Positions 42,610 through 50,959 of a stretch of DNA of 64,000 nt are shown here, piece after piece; position 1 is the first letter of the stretch; every line of letters starts with the position of its first letter. The notes beneath the pieces are model-generated. The model worked only from the letters and a program-made list of their open reading frames with translations. It was not told the origin of the DNA and made no database searches. The stretch covers positions 146,346-210,345 of the forward strand of contig NZ_CYGY02000046.1 of NCBI RefSeq assembly GCF_900007165.1. The letters are read 5' to 3'. Origin of the DNA: Paraburkholderia piptadeniae. Its GTDB lineage: Bacteria > Pseudomonadota > Gammaproteobacteria > Burkholderiales > Burkholderiaceae. The position numbers and the translations under genes were made by a program.

Positions 42610-43074
42610 ATGTCCGAGGATGGCGACTTGGCTCCGCCGATCGCGGATCTGGAAATCGTATCGACGCGCGTGTTCGATTTTCCGCGCGATCTCGTATTCA
42701 GGGCCTGGACGGACCCGGCGCATCTCGCGCACTGGTGGGGACCGAAGGGCTTCACCAACTCATTCCACGAATTCGATCTGCGTCGGGGCGGCAACTGGCG
42801 CTTCGTGATGCACGGACCGGATGGCGTCGACTACAAGAATCACAGCGTGTTCGTCGAGATTGTCGCGCCCGAGCGGATCGTGTTCGATCACGTGTCGGGG
42901 CCGTATTTTCGCGTCACCGCAACCTTCGATGCAGTGAGCGACCGGCAGACGCGTGTGACGTTTCGCATGCTCTTCGAGACACCTGCTGTCTGCGCGCAGG
43001 TGAAGACGTTTGCCGTCAAGGCGAATGAAGAGAACTTCGACAGGCTGCAGAAGGAATTGAAGCGGATGGCTTGA
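42610..43074 (+). CDS. SRPBCC/AHSA1 domain protein
   Basis: A 154-residue Bet v1-like protein: VSTRVFDFPRDLVFRAWTDPAHLAHWWGPKGFTN (about 16-49) and a C-terminal helix KANEENFDRLQKELKRMA. ATG 42610 is favoured because AGGAGG lies about eight bases upstream. Unlike the copy at 32717, no ArsR gene is attached. The ligand is unknown. Confidence 0.9.
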   Translation: MSEDGDLAPPIADLEIVSTRVFDFPRDLVFRAWTDPAHLAHWWGPKGFTNSFHEFDLRRGGNWRFVMHGPDGVDYKNHSVFVEIVAPERIVFDHVSGPYFRVTATFDAVSDRQTRVTFRMLFETPAVCAQVKTFAVKANEENFDRLQKELKRMA

Positions 43075-43162
43075 CGGTTCGCGCTTCTGCTTTTTGTCCG
43101 CTTCGGTCTCTGTTCTTCTGTACGTTTCAGCACGCTTCAGCGCGTTTCAATAGGCCTAACAG

Positions 43163-43198
43163 GCAACGCCCCCATGTTCCGGAGAACATGGGGGCGTT
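43163..43198. terminator. Long perfect hairpin between convergent genes
   Basis: A perfect 16-base stem (43163-43178 with 43183-43198) with a CGGA loop, between the SRPBCC gene and the porin gene. No T-run follows on either strand, so it may be a non-canonical terminator or an mRNA-stabilising structure at the porin 3' end. Confidence 0.7.
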
Positions 43199-43270
43199 GT
43201 GGTCGCCTCGCGGCCCGAGCGCTTACGGCAGGTCGAACGTGCGCATCAACCTGCCGCGCTTCGTGTGCGA

Positions 43271-44383
43271 TTAGAAGCGGTGACGCATGCCAACCGATGC
43301 GACAGCCTGGCGGCGCGAGGAGGAGAAGCCGCTTGCGTTGCCGTTGTCGATGGCGGCCGCGACGAAGGTGCCCTGCGGCGAGCTCGTGACCTGGTACACG
43401 CCCTGTGCGTAGATGTCAGTGCGCTTCGACAGAGCGTAGTCGCCTTGCAAGCCGAACTGGTTGGCGTGGAAGTGGAAGTCGTCGATGGCACCGTTGGTGT
43501 ACGTGTACGAGGCGCCCAGGCCAAGCGCCGGGGTCAGGTTGTACTTCGCGTTGACTTCGTAGTTGTTCGTGTGGATCGACGCGCTGTTCCCCGTGAAGTT
43601 GTCAAAGCGAGCTTGCGTCCACAGCAGACCGACAACAGCCGGACCGAATGCGTAGCTGGCACCGGCGCCGAACGAACGCTGACGGAACGTCACGTCCGCC
43701 AGATCAAGGCCGGACATGTCGACGAGATCCGATGCGCCCTTGTCGTTGACGTTCGGGCTGTTGCGCTGCTGGTAGCCGGCGCCGATGCGCAGACCTGCGT
43801 TCTCGTAGCCCGCGCCGAAGCTGTACTCACGGTTTGCGGCGAACTTTGAGCTGTTCGAAAAGCCGTACGTGCCGCCGAACGAGAAGCCTGCGTAGTTGGC
43901 GCTCGTGAACTTGATCGAGTTGTTGGTCGCAACGCCGCTGTTGTCGTCCAGCATGTCCAGGTTGCCGAAGTGCGCAAAGTTCGAGCCGCCCCAGCTGCCC
44001 GTAGCGGCTAGCGGTGCGACGAAGTCATGCATCTCGTCATACTGACGGCCCAGCGTAACGGTGCCGGCCTGGCTCGAGAGACCGACGAATGCCTGGCGCG
44101 AGAACATCTTGCCCGACTGTGCCTGCGAGCCGTTGTTCAGGTTGAAGCCCTGCTCCAACGTGAAGATCGTCTTCAGGCCGCCGCCCAGGTCTTCGACGCC
44201 GCGCAGGCCGAAGCGGTTTTCATCGACGGAACCGCTGCCGAGTGCCCACTGTGCGTGGCCATCCACATTGCTCGTATACGTCAAACCCGCGTCCAGCGTG
44301 CCATACAGCGTGACGCTGCTTTGTGCGTGTGCGACCGAGGCGAACGATGCAGCAACTGCCGTCGCGATCAGAATCTTCTTCAT
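43271..44383 (-). CDS. OmpC-like general porin
   Basis: A 370-residue outer-membrane trimeric porin of beta-proteobacterial type. The signal peptide is residues 1-20 (MKKILIATAVAASFASVAHA). The mature chain opens with QSSVTLYGTLDAGLTY, and repeated amphipathic strands alternate with loops such as GSGSVDENRFGLRGVEDLGGGLK. It ends ASVGMRHRF, the terminal Phe being the assembly signal. A TATACT hexamer at 44499-44504 on the minus strand is the likely -10. A long AT-rich region lies upstream. Confidence 0.96.
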   Translation of the reverse strand: MKKILIATAVAASFASVAHAQSSVTLYGTLDAGLTYTSNVDGHAQWALGSGSVDENRFGLRGVEDLGGGLKTIFTLEQGFNLNNGSQAQSGKMFSRQAFVGLSSQAGTVTLGRQYDEMHDFVAPLAATGSWGGSNFAHFGNLDMLDDNSGVATNNSIKFTSANYAGFSFGGTYGFSNSSKFAANREYSFGAGYENAGLRIGAGYQQRNSPNVNDKGASDLVDMSGLDLADVTFRQRSFGAGASYAFGPAVVGLLWTQARFDNFTGNSASIHTNNYEVNAKYNLTPALGLGASYTYTNGAIDDFHFHANQFGLQGDYALSKRTDIYAQGVYQVTSSPQGTFVAAAIDNGNASGFSSSRRQAVASVGMRHRF

Positions 44384-44498
44384 GTGTGCTTCCTTCAGTT
44401 CAAGGGGCAATACGAGGCTTGAATACAAACGGACAGCTATGCGTGCCACGTCCCGTGCGAAGCAAGACCACTGCACTTGCCCTGTTTGGGGAAGCGCA

Positions 44499-44504
44499 AG
44501 TATA
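44499..44504 (-). promoter_or_regulatory. Porin -10 element
   Basis: TATACT on the minus strand, about 115 bases before the porin start. A matching -35 hexamer is not clear. Confidence 0.45.
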
Positions 44505-45021
44505 GAAAGGGTCCCTAACTATCGACTTATGCCGTAATTAGAAATGGTGTATTTCTGAAATGGAAATAAAAGACGACTACGGACGCAGTTGATTGATTTG
44601 ATTTGTATTTTTATCGATGATTGCGACGTTGTTTTTATTGAGATTAATGTATGTTGTTGTAAGGTGGCAACGAAAATAGAATGACGTTTTTATTTTAAGA
44701 TAAATGGAATTGAGCGGCGAAAACAATGTTTTGCAATTTACGGATTTTCTATTGGCCGATCAGCCGAAAAGGCGCGCGGATGCTGGCTTGCTGCGCTGTC
44801 GGTGAATCCGCTCGCTGCATGACATCAAGCAAAAATAACGAGTGAACTTTCCTCGAGTTATCGGTTCGCCGATTAAGGATTTAATCTCAAAATAAAAACG
44901 GAGATAACGGAATGAGCGTCGAAATTCAAGCATCAGCCGACAGAAAGAATCGATGAACACGAAGAACAAACATTTGCAAATAGGCAATTCAAATCGGCAA
45001 TGACAATATTCAACAAAAATT

Positions 45022-45058
45022 AAAGGCGGCATTCGCTAATAATGGCCGCCTTTTTACG
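45022..45058. terminator. Bidirectional rho-independent terminator
   Basis: AAAGGCGGC (45022-45030) pairs with GCCGCCTTT (45045-45053). T-rich sequence follows on both strands. It lies directly downstream of the small glycine-zipper lipoprotein gene. Confidence 0.82.
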
Positions 45059-45082
45059 CATTTAAACATTTCCCGATCGATA

Positions 45083-45265
45083 TCACTTGCCGAGTTCATG
45101 GCCGATGATCCCGCCCGCGACAGCACCGCCGACGGTACCCGCCGTGCTGTGCGTCGTCTCGTGGCCCACATATCCGCCCGCCGCCGCGCCGCCGAGGGTG
45201 CATCCCGCCGCGAGCGGCAAGCACGCCGCCGCGACGCGGATCAGGACCGTATAGCGCTTCAACAT
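45083..45265 (-). CDS. Small glycine-zipper lipoprotein
   Basis: A 60-residue lipoprotein of the osmotically inducible OsmB/SlyB-like size class. The signal ends LAAGC with Cys22 lipidated. The mature 39 residues are a Gly/Ala-rich zipper (GGAAAGGYVGHETTHSTAG, then GGAVAGGIIGHELGK). The second ATG (45265) is preferred because AGGGG lies at the right distance. It is expected in the outer membrane; its function is unknown. Confidence 0.82.
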   Translation of the reverse strand: MLKRYTVLIRVAAACLPLAAGCTLGGAAAGGYVGHETTHSTAGTVGGAVAGGIIGHELGK

Positions 45266-45497
45266 GTCGTACCCCTGCATGATCCAACGTACCTTCGGAG
45301 CCGCAAGCGCCGTGCCAATTCCGTCAGCGGAATGCCCATTCGCGCGCCACAGACGTTCCCACGCGCGCCGTCACTTTGCTAGACTGCCTTCGCCAGCGGA
45401 ACCAGCACTGGCGCCATCGTCCGCCGCGCCCACCCGTCCCACGAAGTACGGCACCCCTCGAACGCAGCGGTCCCGACAACCGGAAATCGGAGTCCTC

Positions 45498-45854
45498 ATG
45501 TCTTACATGCTGCTCATCGTCGAACCAACGGAACAACGTGAAGAGCGCGGAGAAGTCGCTGGCCGCGCCGTCTACGACCGCATGCTGAAATACCGCGCGG
45601 ACCTGCAGTCGCGCGGCCAGTTGATCGCCGCGGAATCGCTGTCCAGCGTCAACAAGGGCGTGCGCCTGGAAAAGCGCGACGGGCAAACGCGCCTGATCGA
45701 CGGCCCCTTTGCCGAAGCGAAGGAAATGGTCGGCGGATTCTTTCTGCTGAACGTCGATACCTATGACGAAGCGCTCGCGCTCGCGAACGAATGCCCGGCC
45801 GCCGAGTGGTGCACGATCGAGATCCGCAAGGTCGCACCGTGCTACGACTACTAG
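45498..45854 (+). CDS. DGPF/YCII-domain protein (first copy)
   Basis: A 118-residue YCII-related protein with the defining motif IDGPFAEAKEMVGGFFLL (about 69-86). Proteins with this motif are the usual genomic partners of ECF42 sigma factors. It opens MSYMLLIVEPTEQREERGE. It is the first gene of the set DGPF-DGPF-VOC-sigma, all on the plus strand. Its biochemical activity is unknown. Confidence 0.9.
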   Translation: MSYMLLIVEPTEQREERGEVAGRAVYDRMLKYRADLQSRGQLIAAESLSSVNKGVRLEKRDGQTRLIDGPFAEAKEMVGGFFLLNVDTYDEALALANECPAAEWCTIEIRKVAPCYDY

Positions 45855-45916
45855 CCGGACGCTAGCCGGACAAGCACGGCCATCCCGCAGTGAGGGTTTT
45901 CCCTGACGCTGGCGGA

Positions 45917-45943
45917 TGTCGATCGGACTGCGCGCCGCTCGTC
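45917..45943 (+). promoter_or_regulatory. Candidate ECF42-type promoter
   Basis: TGTCGA (45917-45922), a 17-base spacer, then CGTC (45940-45943), 52 bases before the second DGPF gene. From memory, ECF42 targets have TGTCGA at -35 and a CGA/TC-like -10. The sigma gene itself is 1 kb downstream. Confidence 0.55.
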
Positions 45944-45995
45944 GTGGAAGTAAGAAGCCGCCAAGGGCTTCCGTCACTATCCAGGAGAAATGGCG

Positions 45996-46409
45996 ATGCG
46001 ATTCATGATCATGGTAAAGGCCACCGCGGACAGCGAAGCCGGCAAGATGCCGGAAGAAGGACTGATTGCGTCGATGGCGACGTACCACGAAGAACTGCAG
46101 AAGGCGGGCGTGCTGCTCGATGCATCCGGCTTGCAGCCCAGTTCGAAAGGTTGGCGCGTGCGCTATTCGGGCGGCAAGCGCAGTGTGATTGACGGCCCGT
46201 TCGCCGAAACCAAGGAACTGGTCGCGGGCTACACCGTGATCCAGGTGCGCTCGCGCGAAGAAGCGATGGAATGGGCGCGACGCTTCCCTGCGCCGTTCGG
46301 CGAGCAGGCGGACGCCGAAATCGAAGTGCGTCAGATGTACGACCTCGACGACTTCGAGCCGAGCCAGGCGATGGACCGCTTTCGCAACATCGAAGGCGCG
46401 AATCACTGA
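45996..46409 (+). CDS. DGPF/YCII-domain protein (second copy)
   Basis: A 137-residue YCII-related protein with IDGPFAETKELVAGYTVIQV (about 65-84), opening MRFMIMVKATADSEAG. The second ATG (45996) is chosen because AGGAG lies 8 bases before it; the ATG at 45990 is only two bases from that site. It is paralogous to the preceding gene but longer at the C-terminus. It lies directly behind the candidate ECF42 promoter. Confidence 0.92.
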   Translation: MRFMIMVKATADSEAGKMPEEGLIASMATYHEELQKAGVLLDASGLQPSSKGWRVRYSGGKRSVIDGPFAETKELVAGYTVIQVRSREEAMEWARRFPAPFGEQADAEIEVRQMYDLDDFEPSQAMDRFRNIEGANH

Positions 46410-46480
46410 ATTCCCGCGTGGCCGAAGCGAGCCGCGCCCGATCCACACCCGCGCATTTCACACGATACGGAAGAACGATC

Positions 46481-46900
46481 ATGCACAAGCAAATCTACGT
46501 GAACCTGGCCGTGAGCAGCGTCGAGAAGTCGAAGGCCTTCTTCTCGCAACTCGGCTTCACGTTCGAACCGAAGTTCACCAACGAGCAGGCAGCCTGCATG
46601 GTGATCGGCGAAAACATCTACGCGATGCTGCTCGCGAAGGACTTCTTCCAGACCTTCACGAACAAGACGCTGTGCAATCCGAAGGAGAGCACGGAGGCGC
46701 TCGTCTGCATTTCGTGCGACAGCCGCGCACAGGTCGACGAACTGGTCGCGAAGGCGCGGGCCGCGGGCGGCGCGGTGCCGCGCGCCCCGCAGGACCATGG
46801 CTTCATGTACGGACACGGCTTCGAGGACATCGACGGGCACATCTGGGAACTGGTGTACATGGACCCGAACGCCGTCATGCCGTCGGCCGACGCTTCCTGA
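46481..46900 (+). CDS. VOC-fold (glyoxalase/bleomycin-resistance-like) protein
   Basis: A 139-residue protein with two VOC half-motifs: IYVNLAVSSVEKSKAFFSQLGFTF (about 5-28) and the C-terminal GFEDIDGHIWELVYMDP (about 114-130), with the usual metal-ligand Glu in WELV. It is probably a metal-dependent lyase, isomerase or binding protein. The sigma factor gene starts 8 bases after its stop, so it belongs to the ECF42 operon. Confidence 0.92.
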   Translation: MHKQIYVNLAVSSVEKSKAFFSQLGFTFEPKFTNEQAACMVIGENIYAMLLAKDFFQTFTNKTLCNPKESTEALVCISCDSRAQVDELVAKARAAGGAVPRAPQDHGFMYGHGFEDIDGHIWELVYMDPNAVMPSADAS

Positions 46901-46908
46901 GGCCGGCC

Positions 46909-48201
46909 GTGACGACGGCTGCGACTCACCGTGCGATCGAGGCAGTCTGGCGGATCGAATCCGCGAAGGTCATCGCTCATGTCGCGCGAATCGTGCGCGA
47001 CGTCGGCGTGGCCGAGGAACTGGCGCAGGACGCGTTGGTCGCCGCGCTCGAAACGTGGCCCGATGCGGGCGTGCCCGACAACCCCGGAGCATGGCTGATG
47101 GCGACCGCGAAGAACCGCGCGCTCGACCGCTGGCGGCAGGACGCGTTGCACGCGCGCAAGCACGAGGAGCTCGGCGCGGACATGGACGCGATGGAGGCGC
47201 ACATCGTGCCGGATTTCGTCGATGCACTCGACGCCGCGCGCGCCGACGACATCGGCGACGATCTGCTGCGGCTCGTATTCACCGCGTGTCACCCGGTGCT
47301 GTCGAAGGACGCGCGCGTCGCGCTCACGCTGCGCCTGCTCGGCGGCCTCACCACCGACGAAATCGCGCGCGCGTTTCTCGTGCCCGAGCCGACCATCGCG
47401 CAACGCATCGTGCGCGCGAAAAAGACCCTCGCAGCGGCGAAAGTGCCGTTCGAAGTGCCACAGGCGAACGATCGCGCGGTGCGGCTCGCGTCGGTGCTCG
47501 AAGTGATCTATCTGGTCTTCAACGAAGGCTACTCGGCGACGGCGGGCGACGACTGGATGCGTCCGTCGCTATGCGAAGAAGCGCTGCGTCTCGGGCGCGT
47601 GCTGGCCGGACTGATGCCGGATGAAAGCGAAGTGCACGGCCTCGTCGCGCTGATGGAGATTCAGGCATCGCGCACGCATGCGCGCGTCGATGCGCAAGGG
47701 CGGCCCGTGCTGTTGCTCGATCAGGACCGCAGCCGCTGGGACCCGCTCTTGATCCGTCGCGGGCTCGCCGCGCTGGATCGCTCGGAGGCGCTCGACGGGA
47801 TGAGCGGCCCATACACGTTGCAGGCGGCGCTCGCCGCGTGTCACGCGCGCGCCCGCACGGCCGCCGACACCGACTGGACGCAGATCGTCGCGCTCTACGA
47901 TGCGCTTGCCGAAGTCGCGCCGTCGCCCGTCGTCGAGCTGAATCGCGCCGTTGCCGTTGGCATGGCGTATGGGCCGATGGCGGCGCTGGAAATCGTCGAT
48001 GGACTGGCGGCCGAAGCGTCGCTGAAAAATTATCACTGGCTGCCGAGCGTGCGGGGCGATCTGCTTGCGAAGCTCGGCCGCAACAACGAAGCGCGCGCCG
48101 AGTTCGAACGCGCCGCTTCGATGACGCGCAATGCGCGCGAACGCGAACTGCTGCTCGAACGCGCGCGTGAAATGAGCGGCGCACCACGACGCGTGCAGTA
48201 A
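46909..48201 (+). CDS. ECF42-type RNA polymerase sigma factor with long C-terminal extension
   Basis: A 430-residue sigma factor, far longer than ordinary ECFs. Region 2 is near the N-terminus (DVGVAEELAQDALVAALETWPDAG, then NPGAWLMATAKNRALDRWRQ). Region 4 follows at about 135-175 (LTLRLLGGLTTDEIARAFLVPEPTIAQRIVRAKKTL). The remaining 250 residues form a helical, TPR-like domain (from about YLVFNEGYSATAGDDW). In ECF42 proteins this extension replaces an anti-sigma factor in control. Start is GTG 46909. The adjacent DGPF genes are the normal partners. Confidence 0.93.
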   Translation: MTTAATHRAIEAVWRIESAKVIAHVARIVRDVGVAEELAQDALVAALETWPDAGVPDNPGAWLMATAKNRALDRWRQDALHARKHEELGADMDAMEAHIVPDFVDALDAARADDIGDDLLRLVFTACHPVLSKDARVALTLRLLGGLTTDEIARAFLVPEPTIAQRIVRAKKTLAAAKVPFEVPQANDRAVRLASVLEVIYLVFNEGYSATAGDDWMRPSLCEEALRLGRVLAGLMPDESEVHGLVALMEIQASRTHARVDAQGRPVLLLDQDRSRWDPLLIRRGLAALDRSEALDGMSGPYTLQAALAACHARARTAADTDWTQIVALYDALAEVAPSPVVELNRAVAVGMAYGPMAALEIVDGLAAEASLKNYHWLPSVRGDLLAKLGRNNEARAEFERAASMTRNARERELLLERAREMSGAPRRVQ

Positions 48202-48242
48202 GCGCGCTTCTTGCTGGCGTCAATGCGCGGTTAGCCGGCGTG

Positions 48243-48290
48243 TCAGCTGGTCACGTGCGTGAGCAGCGTGTGCACCAACGGAATCGCATG
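48243..48290 (-). pseudogene. Remnant of a duplicated xapX gene
   Basis: The minus strand reads HAIPLVHTLLTHVTS and a stop, matching HAIPFARMVLAHVTS and the stop of the intact xapX gene 95 bases away. Similarity continues for about 15-20 bases beyond the stop. The rest of the copy is missing, so this is a decayed 3' fragment. Confidence 0.75.
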
Positions 48291-48337
48291 CGTAAGCGCG
48301 CTTCGATTCGGCGTCGGCGCTTCGGTTAGTCGGCGCG

Positions 48338-48514
48338 TCAACTCGTGACGTGCGCGAGCACCATGCGCGCGAATGGAATCGCGTGCTCGCCCGCGACCAT
48401 GCCGAGCAAGCCGATCAGCGCGACGATGGGCGGCGCGGGCGATTTCACGTCGATGACGTTGTAGAGCAGGCCGACGGCAACGCCCGCCGCCAGCGACACG
48501 ATATAGGCCTTCAT
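48338..48514 (-). CDS. XapX-domain small membrane protein
   Basis: A 58-residue protein with two likely helices: KAYIVSLAAGVAVGLLYNVI (about 2-21) and APPIVALIGLLGMVAGEHAI (about 27-46). The XapX (DUF1427) core VKSPAPPIVALIGLLG is clear. GGAG lies about six bases before ATG 48514. It follows the oxidoreductase gene by 27 bases on the same strand and is probably co-transcribed. Its function is unknown. A broken partial copy lies just downstream. Confidence 0.85.
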   Translation of the reverse strand: MKAYIVSLAAGVAVGLLYNVIDVKSPAPPIVALIGLLGMVAGEHAIPFARMVLAHVTS

Positions 48515-48541
48515 ACGCGTCTCCGGAAGTGGTGCGTTGCA

Positions 48542-49498
48542 TCACATCGTGATGACCACGCGCCCGCGCGTGCCGCCCGCCACGGCGGCGTAAGCGTCGC
48601 GCGCCTGTTCGAGCGTGAAGGCCTGCGCAATCGAAGGCGCCTGCAGTCCGCCGCCGTCGAACACGGAAGCCAGTTCCGTCATCATCCGCGCGGAGTCGGC
48701 GACGCCGAGCTTCGCGCTATCCGCGCCCAGGAGTTGCGTTTCGTTGTGGTAGAAGTCGATCAGGTCGAAGTCGACGCGCCGCTTGCCCGTCGCGCTGATC
48801 TCGACGACGCGGCCGCGCCACTTCGCGAGCTTGAGCGCCGTCTCGAACGCGACGCCGCCGACCGCGTCGTACACGACGTCCCCGCCGCCGAGTTCCTTGA
48901 CGCGCTGCACGGCGTTGTCGTCGAGCGGCACGTAGTGGTCGATCAGACGGCCGGCGGGCGAGTCCGCATCGGGCTTGCGCCGGTCGACGGCGATCACCCG
49001 GCAGCCGCGCGACTTCGCGATCTGCACGACCGCGCCGCCAACGCCGCCGCTCGCGCCGATGACGGCGACCGTTTCGCCCGCGACCAGGTGCGCGTAATCG
49101 ACGACGCCGAGCCACGCGACCACGAAGTTCACGCCGATCGCCGACGCCTGTTCGTGCGTCAGCGATTGCGGCTTGCGCGACAGCGCGCCGGCGGGAATCT
49201 TGATGAACTGCGCGTGCGTGCCGTCGCGCGTGAAGCCGATGTCGCCGCCCGTGCCCCACACGTCGGCGCCGATCCAGTCAGCCGGGCCTTCGACCACGAC
49301 GCCGCTGAAGTCGCGCCCCGGAATGCGCGGCAGCTTCGTGTGCGCGAAGTGGCCGGAGAGATTCTTCACGTCGCTCGGATTCACCGAGGCGGCCTTCACT
49401 TGCACGATGGCGCTTTCGGCGTCGACGGCGGGCGTGGGGACATCGACATGGTCGAGGACCTCGGGACCGCCAAAAGACTTGAACTGGATCGCTTTCAT
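48542..49498 (-). CDS. Quinone-oxidoreductase-like NADPH-dependent dehydrogenase
   Basis: A 318-residue medium-chain dehydrogenase of the zinc-free quinone oxidoreductase type. It opens MKAIQFKSFGGPEVLDHVDVP and has VNPSDVKNLSG in the catalytic domain. The nucleotide-binding motif is VAVIGASGGVGGAVVQIAKSRG (about 145-166). No zinc-ligand Cys cluster is present. It probably reduces quinones or enones with NADPH. xapX lies downstream in the same unit. Confidence 0.92.
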   Translation of the reverse strand: MKAIQFKSFGGPEVLDHVDVPTPAVDAESAIVQVKAASVNPSDVKNLSGHFAHTKLPRIPGRDFSGVVVEGPADWIGADVWGTGGDIGFTRDGTHAQFIKIPAGALSRKPQSLTHEQASAIGVNFVVAWLGVVDYAHLVAGETVAVIGASGGVGGAVVQIAKSRGCRVIAVDRRKPDADSPAGRLIDHYVPLDDNAVQRVKELGGGDVVYDAVGGVAFETALKLAKWRGRVVEISATGKRRVDFDLIDFYHNETQLLGADSAKLGVADSARMMTELASVFDGGGLQAPSIAQAFTLEQARDAYAAVAGGTRGRVVITM

Positions 49499-49694
49499 TG
49501 CCGCTCCTGAATGCTGTCGGATTCGGTGGATTCGCTTGCTGCTTCGCGCGGGCGATGCAGCGTATGGCCGGAGTCTAGGTGACTGGCACGATGGCGTTCA
49601 GACAAGTGCTTTCGAATATCGGACAGACGGCGTGGGAGGCGGTATCGTCGAGCTTCGCTCATTCACTCACAACGCTTCACCGGAAACGATCGCG

Positions 49695-50435
49695 ATGCGT
49701 GACGATGCCGGGCCAACGTTAGACCTGATCGGCGTGGACGGCTGCAGGGGCGGCTGGTATGCCGTGATGCAGGACGCGCGGACGGGTGCTATTTCGGCGC
49801 GCATCTGCGCGTCGTTTGCCGATGTGCTTGCGTGGGCGCCGGCTCCCGCCATCGTGGCCGTCGATATGCCGATCGGGCTGTCGTCGTCCGGGTATCGCGC
49901 GTGCGATGCCGAAGCGAGGAAGCGGCTCAAATGGCCGCGCAGCGCGTCGGTGTTCCAGACGCCGGTGCGTCAGGCGCTTGACGCGGAATCGTACCGGCAA
50001 GCGTGCGACCTGAACCGCGAAGCCACGGGAAAAGGCATCTCGCAACAGGCCTTCAACATACTTCCCAAGATCGCCGACGTCGATAAAGCATTGCAGGCAA
50101 GCGCGCGCGACGCATCGCGAGCGTTCGAAGTTCATCCTGAGCTGGCCTTCATGCAGCTTCGGGTGGAGCAAGGCGGCGAGGAGAGAGGATTGATCGAAGG
50201 AAAGACGACGGCGGACGGGCATGCTCGAAGAAAGGCATTGCTCGACCCCGTATTCGGCGCGGCACTGCAAGCCGCGCTCGATGCGCGCGTTTCGCGGCAC
50301 GTGCAGAAAGACGATGTGCTCGATGCGTTCGCCGTGCTCTGGAGCGCCTGGCGCATCGCGAAGGGCAGCGCGATCACGCTGCCCGGCGAAGAACCACGCG
50401 ACAGCGCTGGCCTGCCGATGGTCATTCGCTACTGA
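49695..50435 (+). CDS. DUF429 family protein
   Basis: A 246-residue protein of DUF429, an RNase H-like-fold family of unknown role. It shows the opening LIGVDGCRGGWYAVMQD (about 11-27), VAVDMPIGLSSSGYRACDAEARKRL (about 54-78), VFEVHPELAF-type segment EVHPELAFMQL, and a C-terminal KDDVLDAFAVLWSAWRI with acidic residues that match the RNase H pattern. ATG 49695 is used; the longer frame upstream is unrelated. It stands alone. Confidence 0.85.
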   Translation: MRDDAGPTLDLIGVDGCRGGWYAVMQDARTGAISARICASFADVLAWAPAPAIVAVDMPIGLSSSGYRACDAEARKRLKWPRSASVFQTPVRQALDAESYRQACDLNREATGKGISQQAFNILPKIADVDKALQASARDASRAFEVHPELAFMQLRVEQGGEERGLIEGKTTADGHARRKALLDPVFGAALQAALDARVSRHVQKDDVLDAFAVLWSAWRIAKGSAITLPGEEPRDSAGLPMVIRY

Positions 50436-50514
50436 CTTCGCATTGCGCGGGCGCGAAAGCCCGCGCTATCACCGCGACGCACGCGCAGCATCATGAGCGT
50501 CGCGGCGAACGCCA

Positions 50515-50808
50515 TTACTCCGCGCCGCGCACGATGCGCAAGTCGCGCTCGACGGCATTGCCGAGCGCTGCCAGCGCCTTTTTGTACGCTTCGCTGTCGT
50601 AGGCTGCAAGGGCTTGCTCGTACGTCGGAAACTCGATGACAACGGTCCGTTCCTTCAAGCCCTGTTCGCGCACTTCCTCGGCGGCGCCGCGCACGATGAA
50701 CTTGCCGCCCGCGGCCGCGACGGCGGGCGCTGCGAGTTGCGCATAGGCGGCCAGCGCCGATGCGTCGTTCGTCTTCCGGTAGACAGTGACCCAGTATCCC
50801 TTGCTCAT
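50515..50808 (-). CDS. DUF1330 family protein
   Basis: A 97-residue dimeric alpha-beta-barrel-type protein: KGYWVTVYRKTNDASALAAYAQLAAPAVAAAGGKFIVRG (about 3-41), then ERTVVIEFPTYEQALAAYDSEAYKKA (about 53-78). These are hallmarks of DUF1330. ATG 50808 is chosen because AGGAA lies about eight bases upstream. The AraC gene starts further up on the same strand; a functional link is unclear. Confidence 0.9.
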   Translation of the reverse strand: MSKGYWVTVYRKTNDASALAAYAQLAAPAVAAAGGKFIVRGAAEEVREQGLKERTVVIEFPTYEQALAAYDSEAYKKALAALGNAVERDLRIVRGAE

Positions 50809-50959
50809 TTCGCGTTTCCTCATGTTTAAGGTTTGGCCGTAGCGGCGACCGGCATCCACCTGTCCGCGCCGCCGACGCTCCCGAATTCTCGCTCAACAGC
50901 GGCGAGCGCGCTTGCCGAACCTGCCGCGTGCGCCGGCAGCGCGAAGAAGGATCGACGCG

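Larger units (their letters stand above)
44384..45082. other. AT-rich region upstream of the porin gene
   Basis: About 700 bases. From about 44520 to 45055 the base composition drops to roughly one third G+C, in sharp contrast to both sides. It holds the porin promoter at one end and the terminator of the small lipoprotein gene at the other. A 90-residue minus-strand frame here has no recognisable features and is not accepted. Possible meanings are a control region for the porin or a remnant of foreign DNA. Confidence 0.6.

Noticed and set aside
44760..45032. A 90-residue minus-strand frame rich in Phe, Cys and Arg
   Set aside because: It begins inside a terminator hairpin, uses unusual codons of the AT-rich island and has no recognisable feature.
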